DNA from: Deltaproteobacteria bacterium
Lineage (GTDB): Bacteria > Myxococcota_A > UBA9160
NCBI GenBank assembly: GCA_003520425.1
Contig: DOUU01000484.1
Location: 966 to 11,441, forward strand
Direction of reading: 5' to 3'
Length of the DNA: 10,476 nucleotides
The position numbers were made by a program, and so were the translations under genes. A model generated the notes under the pieces. The model worked only from the letters and a program-made list of their open reading frames with translations. It had not been told where the DNA came from and ran no database searches. Below are positions 1 to 7,050 of this stretch, piece by piece; position 1 is the first letter of the stretch, and the number at the start of each line of letters is the position of its first letter.

Positions 1-1
1 G

Positions 2-943
2 CTCAAGGAGAGCGCGCGCAGCGAGCTCGACAAGGTGCTCGGCATGGGAGGCGCCATCGCCGCGGTCGAGAACGCCTATATGAAGCAGCGGCTGGTCGAG
101 GCGCACACCGCCCGGGTCCGCGCGATCGAGATGGGCAAGCTCCCGATCGTCGGGGTGAATGTCTACCAGGAGAGCGAGCCCTCCCCTCTTCTTGTGGGGA
201 GCCAGTCGATTCTCACCGTGGACGAGTCGGCGGAGCGCGAGCAGATCCAGCGCCTGCGCGCCTTCCGCGCCAAGCGCAACGCAAAGGACGTGGAGATCGC
301 GCTGCGAAACCTGCGCGACGCGGCCTCGAGTCGCACCAACGTGATGCCCGCCTCGATCGGGGCGGCCCACGCGGGCGTCACGACCGGGGAGTGGGCGGAC
401 ACGCTGCGCGCGCTCTTTGGCGAGTACCGGGCGCCGACCGGCGTCACCGGGATCCGTGTGGCGGGGAGCGAGGCCTCGAGCGCGACGACGGACCGAGCCC
501 GGGCGCATGTCCGCAGCGTCTCCGCACAGCTTGGGCGCCCGCTCAAGATTCTCGTGGGCAAGCCCGGCCTCGACGGTCACAGCAACGGCGCCGAGCAGAT
601 CGCGGTCAAGGCACGCGATGTCGGGATGGAGGTGGTGTACGACGGGATCCGCCTCACCCCCGCGGAGATCGTGCAGAGCGCGCGCGATGAGGGAGTCCAC
701 GTGATCGGCCTTTCCATCCTGTCGGGCTCCCACGGGGTTCTCGTCGTCGACGTGCTGGAGCGCTTGCGCAAGGCAGGACTCGGCCAGGTGCCGGTCGTGG
801 TGGGTGGCATCATCCCCGAAGCCGACGCCGAGCGGCTTCGCGCGGCCGGTGTCCGCCGCGTCTACACGCCCAAGGACTTCGATCTTGCGCGCATCATGGA
901 TGAGATCGCGGAGCTCGTAGCGGAGTCCCCCGCTGCCGCTTGA
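2..943 (+). CDS. ecm: Ethylmalonyl-CoA mutase, C-terminal half (5' end outside window)
   Basis: B12-dependent acyl-CoA mutase that interconverts ethylmalonyl-CoA and methylsuccinyl-CoA in the cytosolic ethylmalonyl-CoA pathway. The frame is open to the left edge, so only about 313 C-terminal residues are visible of a protein that is usually about 650-680. The first ~115 residues are the end of the TIM-barrel substrate domain and linker. The C-terminal cobalamin-binding Rossmann domain starts near base 545 and carries the DxHxxG motif as D-G-H-S-N-G, with the lower axial His at 578-580. GLSILSGSH and GGIIP follow, the usual loops around the cobalamin tail. The DGHSNGAEQIA version of the motif and the SYRAPTG-like linker (here EYRAPTG) resemble Ecm/MeaA rather than methylmalonyl-CoA mutase, which usually has DGHDRG. 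That distinction is from family knowledge; methylmalonyl-CoA mutase or another mutase subtype is the alternative. meaB follows after 13 bases. Confidence 0.85.
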   Translation, partial: LKESARSELDKVLGMGGAIAAVENAYMKQRLVEAHTARVRAIEMGKLPIVGVNVYQESEPSPLLVGSQSILTVDESAEREQIQRLRAFRAKRNAKDVEIALRNLRDAASSRTNVMPASIGAAHAGVTTGEWADTLRALFGEYRAPTGVTGIRVAGSEASSATTDRARAHVRSVSAQLGRPLKILVGKPGLDGHSNGAEQIAVKARDVGMEVVYDGIRLTPAEIVQSARDEGVHVIGLSILSGSHGVLVVDVLERLRKAGLGQVPVVVGGIIPEADAERLRAAGVRRVYTPKDFDLARIMDEIAELVAESPAAA

Positions 944-956
944 GCTCGTTCAACGC

Positions 957-1916
957 TTGCTCGGGCGCGACCGCGATGCCGTCTCCGAGACCCTAAATCG
1001 CATCGACGACGCCCGCCCCGGCCAGCGCGAGAAGGCGCTCGAGCTGCTCGCCGCCTTGGAGCGCGCCGCGCCCTTTCCCGGCCCTCCCCGCGTGGGACTC
1101 ACCGGTGCGCCGGGTGCGGGCAAGTCTTCGCTGCTCGACGCGATCGTTCGCGCGCTCCGTGCCCGAGGCGAGACGCTCGGCATCGTCGCGGTCGACCCGT
1201 CGAGCCGCCGCACGGGGGGCGCTCTCCTCGGCGACCGAATCCGCGTGCGATCCGGGGCCAGCGATCCCGGCGTTTTCTTCCGCTCGATGGCGGCGCGGGA
1301 GCGCCTTGGGGGAGTGGCGGACGCGACGCGCGCTGGGGTCAGCGTGCTCGCCGCAGCCTTCGACTGGGTGTTTGTGGAGACCGTGGGAGTCGGCCAGTCG
1401 GAGACGGACGTCGCGACCCTGGTCGATACTCTTGTCTACGTCGCGCAGCCCGGTGCGGGCGACCTTTTGCAGTTTATGAAGGCGGGAATCCTCGAGGTCC
1501 CGGATATCTTCGTCGTGAACAAAGCCGACCTCGGCGCCTCCGCGGCCCGCACGGCGGGCGAGCTCGAGGCCGGGCTCGGCCTCTCCTCGCGCGATGGCGC
1601 CTCGACCTGGACGCCGCCCATCCTCCTTGTCTCCGCCCGGGATGGCACGGCGATTTCCGAGCTCGTGGAGATGCTGCGCGCGCACAGACGGCATCTCGAG
1701 TCGAGCGGCGAGCTCGAGGCGCGCCGCGCACGCGGCACAGAGGCCTTCGTCGTGGAGGCCCTCGAGCGCCGTTATGGAAGCTACGGAACCGCGCAGCTCG
1801 GCGGCGCACCGGGCATTGCCTGCCGCGTGCGCGAGGCGCAAGGGGGATCGGCGTTCGCCCTGGTGCTCCGCCTCGGCCAGGAGATCGAGGACTCGCTCCG
1901 GAAGCCTGCCCCGTGA
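957..1916 (+). CDS. meaB: MeaB/ArgK-type G3E GTPase, chaperone of the B12 mutase
   Basis: GTPase chaperone that gates adenosylcobalamin transfer to acyl-CoA mutases and guards them against inactivation. In the 319-residue product the Walker A loop GAPGAGKS lies at 50-57, DPSSRRTGG at 80-88, ETVGVGQSE at 141-149 and the guanine-specificity motif NKAD at 188-191, all typical of the MeaB/ArgK family and in the expected order. Its position directly behind an Ecm gene supports MeaB rather than a transport-linked kinase, an older misnomer for this family. The start is uncertain. TTG at 957 is the only standard start codon after the in-frame stop at 918-920, but it falls inside the first conserved helix. 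The preceding codons also read family-like (LELVQRLL), and a CTG at 933 has a GGAG seven bases upstream. The stop overlaps the next gene's start (GTGA). Confidence 0.9.
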   Translation: MLGRDRDAVSETLNRIDDARPGQREKALELLAALERAAPFPGPPRVGLTGAPGAGKSSLLDAIVRALRARGETLGIVAVDPSSRRTGGALLGDRIRVRSGASDPGVFFRSMAARERLGGVADATRAGVSVLAAAFDWVFVETVGVGQSETDVATLVDTLVYVAQPGAGDLLQFMKAGILEVPDIFVVNKADLGASAARTAGELEAGLGLSSRDGASTWTPPILLVSARDGTAISELVEMLRAHRRHLESSGELEARRARGTEAFVVEALERRYGSYGTAQLGGAPGIACRVREAQGGSAFALVLRLGQEIEDSLRKPAP

Positions 1917-3064
1917 GGAGCGAGGTCCGCCCCGCGCGTGTCCTGGCGCTCGCCCGCCGCACCCTCTCCTGTCCTACGGCGCCGTTCCGAGAGGGCGCGG
2001 TCATGGCGTGGGTGCTCGAGTTCGTGGCGCAGCGGCGCGGGCTTGCGGTGCGTGTGGATCGCGATGGCAACATGCTGCTCTCCCGCCGGGGCGTGCGACG
2101 AGCGCTCTCCCCCCTTGTGCTCTCCGCCCACATGGATCACCCAGGATTTCGCGCGCGCGTGTCGCACCGCGTGAATGGAAGGTGGACGGTCTCCGCGCAA
2201 TTTCTCGGCGGTGTCGCCCTCGAGTTCTTTCCGGGCGCGAGGGCGGTTTTCTTCTCGCCCGCGGGCGCCGTGCGCGCCGCCGTCACGCGCGTGCGTCGCG
2301 ACCCGGCGAGCGGTGAGCTCGAAGCCGAGCTCCGTTCGGCCGAAGAAGTGCCGGCGGGAGCCTTCGGCATGTGGGATCTTCCGGCCTTCCGCCGAGCGCC
2401 GCGAGCTCGGGATGTGCTCGAGTCGCGAGCCGTCGACGATCTCGCCGGCGTGGCTGCGGCGCTGGCTCTCCTCGACGCCATCGACCGGATCGATCCTCGA
2501 AGAAAGGTCGACGTTCGCGCGCTCTTCACGCGCGCGGAGGAGGTCGGCTTCATCGGCGCGCTTGCGGTGGCGCGCAGCCGTCGTCTTCCGCAACGGGCGC
2601 GCATCGTGTCCCTGGAGGCGAGCAAGGCCTTCGCCCACGCACCGCAGGGAGCGGGTCCGATCCTGCGCGTGGGCGACCGCACGAGCAGCTTCGACGACGG
2701 ACTCACGCGCTGGATGGCCCGGGTCGCGACTGCCCTCGCCGGGCCGCAAGGGAGCGGCTTTCGCTGGCAACGGCGCCTCATGGACGGGGGAACCTGCGAA
2801 GCCACCGCTTTCCAGCTCTACGGCTATCGAAGCGCAGCGCTCTGCGTCCCGCTCGGCAACTACCACAACATGAGCGAGGATGGAACGATCCGCCTCGAGT
2901 CGATTCATGCCGCGGACCTCGTGGGGCTCGTGCGGCTTCTCGAGGCTCTCGTCAGGCACGACGGCGACTGCCCCGCACCGGGTGCCACCGACCCGCTGGG
3001 CAGGCGCCTCGAGCGGGGGTTGCAGAAGATGCGGCGCGATCTCGCGCGAGACCCGTTCGCATGA
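1913..3064 (+). CDS. M42-type (TET/FrvX-like) metallo-aminopeptidase
   Basis: Predicted cytosolic di-metal aminopeptidase of the M42 (MH clan) family. The usual ligand set is visible: H73 in SAHMD, D175/D176 in AVDDLAG, the general base and ligand pair E209-E210 in AEEVGFIGA, E235 in VSLEAS, and H318 in NYHNM. GGTCEA at 292-297 matches the GGTD region of the family. The length of 383 residues is near the family's usual 340-370. The N-terminal segment with a PTAPFREGAV block and a DGN turn corresponds to the family's first lobe, and residues 88-160 would be the inserted beta domain. There is no signal peptide. The GTG start overlaps the meaB stop by four bases, with GGAAG eight bases upstream, so it is probably translationally coupled. 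Substrate is unknown; a hydrolase of the M20/M28 side of the clan is the alternative. Any link to B12 metabolism is only positional. Confidence 0.8.
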   Translation: MRSEVRPARVLALARRTLSCPTAPFREGAVMAWVLEFVAQRRGLAVRVDRDGNMLLSRRGVRRALSPLVLSAHMDHPGFRARVSHRVNGRWTVSAQFLGGVALEFFPGARAVFFSPAGAVRAAVTRVRRDPASGELEAELRSAEEVPAGAFGMWDLPAFRRAPRARDVLESRAVDDLAGVAAALALLDAIDRIDPRRKVDVRALFTRAEEVGFIGALAVARSRRLPQRARIVSLEASKAFAHAPQGAGPILRVGDRTSSFDDGLTRWMARVATALAGPQGSGFRWQRRLMDGGTCEATAFQLYGYRSAALCVPLGNYHNMSEDGTIRLESIHAADLVGLVRLLEALVRHDGDCPAPGATDPLGRRLERGLQKMRRDLARDPFA

Positions 3065-3327
3065 CTCCTGACCTGGGCAAGCCGCCCCGGCGCCCGAATC
3101 GGGCTCTGTGGCAGGCGCTGCGCGGCGTGCTGCTTGCACTCCTGCTCTCGCTCCTTGTGGGGTTCGTGATCGGACTCGTGCTCCGCAGCCGCATGGAGCG
3201 CCCGGTCCGCTTCCTTGGAGAGTCGCACGGACTCAAGGGGGGCTCAGCGCTCGCGCGCCTTCCACTCCACCTCGGGCAGACCCGCTCTCCTGTTTTCGAC
3301 GCGGGCCATCACGAACAAGAGGTCTGA
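3061..3327 (+). CDS. Small single-span membrane protein, function unknown
   Basis: An 88-residue frame that starts at an ATG overlapping the M42 stop (ATGA), a typical coupled operon junction. Residues 1-21 are basic and proline-rich, residues 22-41 form one strongly hydrophobic helix rich in Leu and Val, and an Arg-rich stretch follows directly (RSRMERPVRFLG), so it should be an inner-membrane protein with one span. I recognise no family. Its last 84 bases run antisense to the end of the convergent adenosyltransferase gene, and the tail after about residue 60 looks low in conserved character; the functional part may be only the first ~55 residues. Evidence for it being real is the membrane segment and the overlapping start. 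No clear Shine-Dalgarno sequence precedes it. Confidence 0.55.
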   Translation: MTPDLGKPPRRPNRALWQALRGVLLALLLSLLVGFVIGLVLRSRMERPVRFLGESHGLKGGSALARLPLHLGQTRSPVFDAGHHEQEV

Positions 3328-3801
3328 CAAACGGTTCAGGTAGCGCAGGGCGGACTCCGAGAGGGGATCGGCGTGGTGCAGGGCCACAACCCTCCGCTCG
3401 GCCCGGCGACACACGGTGCGCGCGAGATGGAAGGCCGCAGCGGCAGGCGTACCGCCCGGAAGGATGAAGCGGCGAAGCGGTGTGAGCTCCGTTTCGAAGG
3501 CATCGATCCGCGCTTCGAGCGAAGCGACATCGGCATCGGAAGGCTCAGGGATCCGGCCCGCCTGGCGGCGCCCGGGATCGGGCGACGCCAAGTAGGAGCC
3601 GAGCTCAAATAAGCTCGACTGGATCGACCGCGTGAGGGCCTGCATGTCGTCCTGCTCGGTCGATGCGGCGCACGCGCCGAGCACGGCGTTGAGCTCGTCC
3701 ACCGCGCCGTAGGCATCCACGCGAATGTCATCCTTTGCGACGCGCGGCCCGCCGAGAAGGTCCGTCTCTCCGAGATCGCCGCGCCTGGTGTAGATCGCCA
3801 C
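3244..3801 (-). CDS. PduO-type cob(I)alamin adenosyltransferase
   Basis: Transfers the 5'-deoxyadenosyl group of ATP to cob(I)alamin, making the adenosylcobalamin used by the mutase encoded nearby; soluble trimer. From the GTG at 3801 the product has 185 residues, normal for the family. Signatures in order: the N-terminal ATP loop YTRRGDLGET (4-13), AYGAVDELN (30-38), FILPGG (112-117), the Arg/Glu helix R-x3-RRAER around 128-136, and YLNRLSDLLF (154-163). I chose the GTG because family members begin one or two residues before the YT(K/R) loop; a TTG at 3831 would add ten residues and overlap the divergent gene. No Shine-Dalgarno sequence is visible, but a TATACT hexamer lies just upstream, suggesting a leaderless or near-leaderless transcript. 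PduO or CobO-like function is clear from the motifs; the physiological partner is inferred from proximity to ecm and meaB. Confidence 0.92.
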   Translation of the reverse strand: MAIYTRRGDLGETDLLGGPRVAKDDIRVDAYGAVDELNAVLGACAASTEQDDMQALTRSIQSSLFELGSYLASPDPGRRQAGRIPEPSDADVASLEARIDAFETELTPLRRFILPGGTPAAAAFHLARTVCRRAERRVVALHHADPLSESALRYLNRLSDLLFVMARVENRRAGLPEVEWKARER

Positions 3802-3808
3802 GGGGGCG

Positions 3809-3816
3809 AGTATAAC
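3809..3816. promoter_or_regulatory. Two-way -10 element between adenosyltransferase and GH36-like gene
   Basis: The only AT-rich spot in the 24-base gap between the start codons at 3801 (minus) and 3826 (plus). The plus strand reads TATAAC at 3811-3816 and the minus strand reads TATACT at 3814-3809, each a five-of-six match to the sigma70 -10 consensus. A transcript started 6-8 bases downstream would begin at or within a few bases of each start codon, which fits the lack of ribosome binding sites on both genes. I see no good -35 box at 16-18 bases in either direction, so strength is uncertain. Confidence 0.45.
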
Positions 3817-3825
3817 GGCCGCACC

Positions 3826-5616
3826 ATGCAAGGCGTTTCTCTTCTCCGGACCGGCGGCGCTTCGCCGCGAGCCGCGCAGATCGAAGCCGGGCGTCTGCGA
3901 CTGTGGCTAGATCCGGCAGCGCTTTCTCTCGACCTTCGTGACGCGCAAAGCCCGCTCGCACTCCCCGGGATCACGCCTTGGGTCGAAGCCCTGGCACCGG
4001 ACGGGGCTGCGCTTCGACCCGGCCCCAAGCGCACGCTCTCCGTGGGCGAACTCAAGGGCCGCGGCGGGCCGGCTCTGCGCCTCGAGCTGCAGGCCATGGG
4101 CCGCGGCTTTCTTGGCGTGCGCTGGACGCTCGAGATCGCGGGCGCGGGCGATGGCCTCGCCTGCACGCTCGCAGCCGAGAACCGAACGCAACACCGGGTC
4201 GAGCTTCGAACGCTGGCGCCCCTCGCGCGGGGGATCGGGGCTGCGACCGAAGCGCCCCGCGCCAGGGCCTCTGGACCGCATCTGCCCGTCCACATCGTGA
4301 AGGGCGAAGGAGACGCGTTTCTCGCACTCGGTTTCACAACCGAGCTGCGTTACCGGGCGCGCCTGCGCCTCGGGAGCGGCCTCACCTTGGAGCCTGCGTT
4401 TGCCCTCGAAAACGTGATCACAGCTCGTACGCTCGAGCCCGGGGAGGCCATCGAGTCCGAGCGTGCATGGCTGGCACTCGGAGCGGAAGAGGCTTCGCTT
4501 CTGGCGGAGTGGGCGCGGCGCGCGGGTCTTGAGATGGACGCACGTGTGCCGGGCCGCGCGGTCCTTGTGACCGAGGCCTCCCGCCACGGCCTCCCCGCAG
4601 CCGTGCAAGCGCTGCGCCGCCTGGGCGATCTGGTGGTGGCCGAGGCCCAAGACGATGTCGCTTCGGCGAAGCGCGACCCTCGGGCTCTCCAAGAGTTCGC
4701 GAGCGAGGCGAAGGCCCTGGGCGCGATGGTCGGCTCAACGCTCCGCGCCGAGGCCGGCTCTCCCCGCGCGGAGCTCGCTGCGGAGTGCGCTGCGCTTCGT
4801 TCGCGTGGAGTCGAGCACGTGGCGGGGCGGGCGGAGGAAACCACTCTCGGGAGCGTGGGTCTCATCGACACGCTCCGCCTTCCGGTCGCTTCCGGCCCCG
4901 AAGCGGTGGGCCGCGCCCTCGATCTCGCCTTCACAGGACAGCGGCTTTGGCGCCTCGATCCCGGGCCGGCCCTTCTTGCCGGCGGCTCTCCGCCATCGCA
5001 AGAGGAGAGGACACAGTTTTGCGTCTTCGCCCTCGCCGGCGGCGCGCTGCGCATTGCCGCAGATCCGCGGGGGCTCGATGCGCTGCGGACGCACTGGCTA
5101 AGGCTCGCGACTCCCGGTCTTGCGCGGTCCGCTGTCGCGGTCGCGATCCCGGGCGGCCGCGCCCTCGTGGTGTCTCTGGTCGGTGATCGGCGGGCGGTCT
5201 TGCTGGTGAATGAATCGAGCGCCGCGAGACCGCTCGGAGCGACATTCCGCACGCTCGGTATGACGGGCGCCCACCATGTGTTTGAGTTCTGGCCCGCTCT
5301 CGCGCTCGGCGAGGCGCAGGAAGCCCTCGAGCCGGCGCCCGTCGAAGCCGGTGGCTCCCGCCTCTTGGCGCTCACTCCCGTTGCTCCCCGACCCCAGGTG
5401 ATCGGAACGACGCTTCACCTCGGCATGGGCTCTCTCGAGGCCAGCGGCCTCCGCCCCCGCGAGGACGGCTCCCTTCTGCTCTCGCTCCGCCTCCCCGGCG
5501 CGCGCAGCGGTGCGGTCTTCATCGCCTTTCCCGGCGAAGCCGGGGCACGACGCATCGAGGTGTCATTTGAGGACGCGCTCTCCCTCGTGGTGCCGCCCGC
5601 GCAAGGCGAGGGCTAG
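3826..5616 (+). CDS. GH36/melibiase-like protein, predicted catalytically inactive
   Basis: A 596-residue protein laid out like GH36 alpha-galactosidases. Residues ~15-240 resemble the N-terminal beta-supersandwich, ending in a stretch (about 160-240) close to the family pattern of GF-T, L-PGE, SE and a helix before the barrel. Residues ~241-430 correspond to a shortened TIM barrel; SVGLIDTLRL (343-352), the GQRLWRLDP segment (371-379) and the following Ala/Gly-rich helix fit its last strands. Residues ~440-596 resemble the C-terminal beta-sandwich (HVFEFW at 484-489, SRLLAL at 511-516). By recalled alignment, the barrel-opening GWCSWY motif, the KLDF nucleophile and the RIGPD acid/base are all absent (RLPVAS stands where RIGPD should be), so it is probably not a working glycosidase. 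No signal peptide. The ATG lies ten bases after TATAAC, with no ribosome binding site. The family call rests on pattern memory, not a search. Confidence 0.6.
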   Translation: MQGVSLLRTGGASPRAAQIEAGRLRLWLDPAALSLDLRDAQSPLALPGITPWVEALAPDGAALRPGPKRTLSVGELKGRGGPALRLELQAMGRGFLGVRWTLEIAGAGDGLACTLAAENRTQHRVELRTLAPLARGIGAATEAPRARASGPHLPVHIVKGEGDAFLALGFTTELRYRARLRLGSGLTLEPAFALENVITARTLEPGEAIESERAWLALGAEEASLLAEWARRAGLEMDARVPGRAVLVTEASRHGLPAAVQALRRLGDLVVAEAQDDVASAKRDPRALQEFASEAKALGAMVGSTLRAEAGSPRAELAAECAALRSRGVEHVAGRAEETTLGSVGLIDTLRLPVASGPEAVGRALDLAFTGQRLWRLDPGPALLAGGSPPSQEERTQFCVFALAGGALRIAADPRGLDALRTHWLRLATPGLARSAVAVAIPGGRALVVSLVGDRRAVLLVNESSAARPLGATFRTLGMTGAHHVFEFWPALALGEAQEALEPAPVEAGGSRLLALTPVAPRPQVIGTTLHLGMGSLEASGLRPREDGSLLLSLRLPGARSGAVFIAFPGEAGARRIEVSFEDALSLVVPPAQGEG

Positions 5617-6086
5617 CGGTCGGGGTCACTGTCGCGGAGCTCGGCTTCGAGGCGCCGCTCGAGCTCGGGATCCACGGATCGCAGGCCGCTGGCCGCAGGA
5701 GGGGCGACGGGTGACGGCCGGGTCTGGCGGTGCAGGAAGTACGCGAGGAGCGATCCCCCCGAGAGGAGAAGGAGGGCGGGGATCAGGTAGGCCGCGAGGC
5801 CAAAGCCGCGGGCTCGCGGCGACTGCAGGATCACATCGCCAAACTGCGTCACGAGCTCTGCCTCGACGTCGCCGCGGCTGCGCCCGATCCGCTCCTGCTC
5901 GCGGATCCATTGCTGGAGCTCGGCCGCCTGCGGACTCGGGCAGTCGGGAAGGGTCCGGCCCGGACAAAACGGGCTCATGAGCTCGTGGGTGAGATCGTAG
6001 GCCCAGCCCGCCGGCTTCTCGCCGCCGCACGCACCGGCGAGGAGGAGAACGCCGGCAAGAAGGCCGGCTCGACGGCTCGCCCTCAC
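5613..6086 (-). CDS. ccmH: CcmH/CycL-like cytochrome c biogenesis protein, variant active site
   Basis: Periplasmic, membrane-anchored thiol-redox protein of the Ccm system that handles apocytochrome c before haem ligation. From GTG 6086 the product has 157 residues: a basic start (RASRR), a hydrophobic stretch and a near-lipobox LAGAC with C20, a CcmH core (30-90), one C-terminal membrane helix (about 98-117) and a charged tail. The core keeps LQQWIREQ, an Arg/Ser-rich turn and a QFGDVIL-like segment, which align with CcmH. The usual LRCxxC is changed: the first Cys position is Ser (LMSPFC), leaving C41 and a new C49, a C-x7-C pair. I believe this variant occurs in other deep-branching bacteria. 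No ccmE/F/G is adjacent. The start overlaps the stop of a short frame at 6083-6163 and the end interlocks with the convergent gene at CTAG. A GTG at 6161 is a less likely start because it puts about 25 residues ahead of the signal-like segment. Confidence 0.75.
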   Translation of the reverse strand: MRASRRAGLLAGVLLLAGACGGEKPAGWAYDLTHELMSPFCPGRTLPDCPSPQAAELQQWIREQERIGRSRGDVEAELVTQFGDVILQSPRARGFGLAAYLIPALLLLSGGSLLAYFLHRQTRPSPVAPPAASGLRSVDPELERRLEAELRDSDPDR

Positions 6087-6163
6087 GCCAGCGCCGTGGC
6101 CCACGGAGCGAGGAGCTCGCGCCGAGGCAGCCCTCCCTCGGCGAGAGCCGCCCCAAACCACAT
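6083..6163 (-). other. 26-codon frame bridging cysE and ccmH
   Basis: An ATG that shares its A with the cysE stop (TGATG) opens a 26-codon frame. Its TGA overlaps the GTG of ccmH (GTGA). Translating ribosomes could therefore pass from cysE to ccmH without a gap. The peptide begins [11 protein letters not shown], has no clear membrane helix and matches no family I know. It may be a coupling leader, or simply an open stretch in GC-rich DNA. Confidence 0.2.
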
Positions 6164-7044
6164 CAGATCTCCCAGTGGAGCGGCCGTTCCGGAGCTTCGG
6201 CCGACCCGCATCCCTCGCGGACCCCCACGAGCTGCGCGGGCGGCTCGATCTGCACTTTCGAGCAGGCCGGCACAGACTCCGTGAGCCAGACGTTGCCTCC
6301 GATCACGCTGCCCTTGCCGATCACGGTGTTGCCGCCAAGGATCTTCGCGCCGGCATAGATCACCACGTCGTCCTCGATGGTCGGGTGACGCTTTTGGCCG
6401 CGGATCGTTCGGCTCTGCACCGCGAGCGCCCCGAGGGTCACTCCCTGATACAAGCGGACCCGCTCCCCGATCACGCAGGTCTCGCCGATCACGACCCCGG
6501 TGCCATGATCGACGAAGAAGCGCCGGCCGATGTGGGCTCCGGGATGGATGTCGATTCCCGTCCTTCCGTGCGCGTGCTCGGTCATCATGCGGGGCACGAG
6601 GGGAACGCCGAGACCGTGGAGCTCGTGGGCGAGGCGGTACACGGCGATGGCGTCGAGACCGGGGTAGGCGACGAGGATCTCCGCATAGCTCGTCGCCGCG
6701 GGGTCTCCGTCGAAGGCCGCCTCCACGTCCTCGGCCAGAAGCTGGCGCACGAAGGGAAGGCGGCGCAGGAACCTCGCCGTGACCGACTCCGGCGTCTCGC
6801 GTTCGGGCAGGCTCAGGGTGCGCACAATGCGCAACAGCCGGTCGGCGAGGTTCGGGACCTCCGCACGCAAGGCCGAGCGGTCGCGCACATAGAAGACGAC
6901 GCTCTTTGCGCGTTCGGTCCACGCAATGACCTCCGCGCGCTCGGGAAAGCCTTCGGCAAGGGCCTTGGTGAGGGCATCCGCTCCGGAGGCGGAGAGCGCC
7001 GCGATCGTGGACTCCATTGCCTCCTCGGGTCGCTCGGGCTCCAT
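6163..7044 (-). CDS. cysE: Serine O-acetyltransferase (CysE/EpsC type)
   Basis: Acetylates serine with acetyl-CoA to O-acetylserine, the cytosolic entry step of cysteine synthesis. The 293-residue product has an alpha-helical N-terminal SATase domain (about 25-160) and a left-handed beta-helix of hexapeptide repeats (about 163-270). The catalytic region is intact: D165 and H167 in DIHPGA, H180 in DHGTG, VIGET, and RHP at 219-221, followed by AGAKILGG. The N-terminal extension and the stretch [14 protein letters not shown] resemble the EpsC/SatA branch rather than enterobacterial CysE. I chose ATG 7044 because GGAGG lies six bases upstream; for the ATG at 7050 the same GGAGG directly abuts the codon. 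The tail past the last repeat (about 23 residues, including a Cys) is not a usual CysE end. No adjacent cysK, so regulation cannot be judged. Downstream it is coupled through a short frame to ccmH. Confidence 0.92.
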   Translation of the reverse strand: MEPERPEEAMESTIAALSASGADALTKALAEGFPERAEVIAWTERAKSVVFYVRDRSALRAEVPNLADRLLRIVRTLSLPERETPESVTARFLRRLPFVRQLLAEDVEAAFDGDPAATSYAEILVAYPGLDAIAVYRLAHELHGLGVPLVPRMMTEHAHGRTGIDIHPGAHIGRRFFVDHGTGVVIGETCVIGERVRLYQGVTLGALAVQSRTIRGQKRHPTIEDDVVIYAGAKILGGNTVIGKGSVIGGNVWLTESVPACSKVQIEPPAQLVGVREGCGSAEAPERPLHWEI

Positions 7045-7050
7045 GGCCAT

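Noticed and set aside
1781..3139. A 452-codon minus-strand frame opposite meaB and the M42 gene
   Set aside because: Antisense shadow; the plus-strand genes carry complete catalytic motifs and overlapping starts.
3328..3801. Possible plus-strand genes opposite the adenosyltransferase
   Set aside because: The minus-strand product has every family motif; plus-strand frames there have none.
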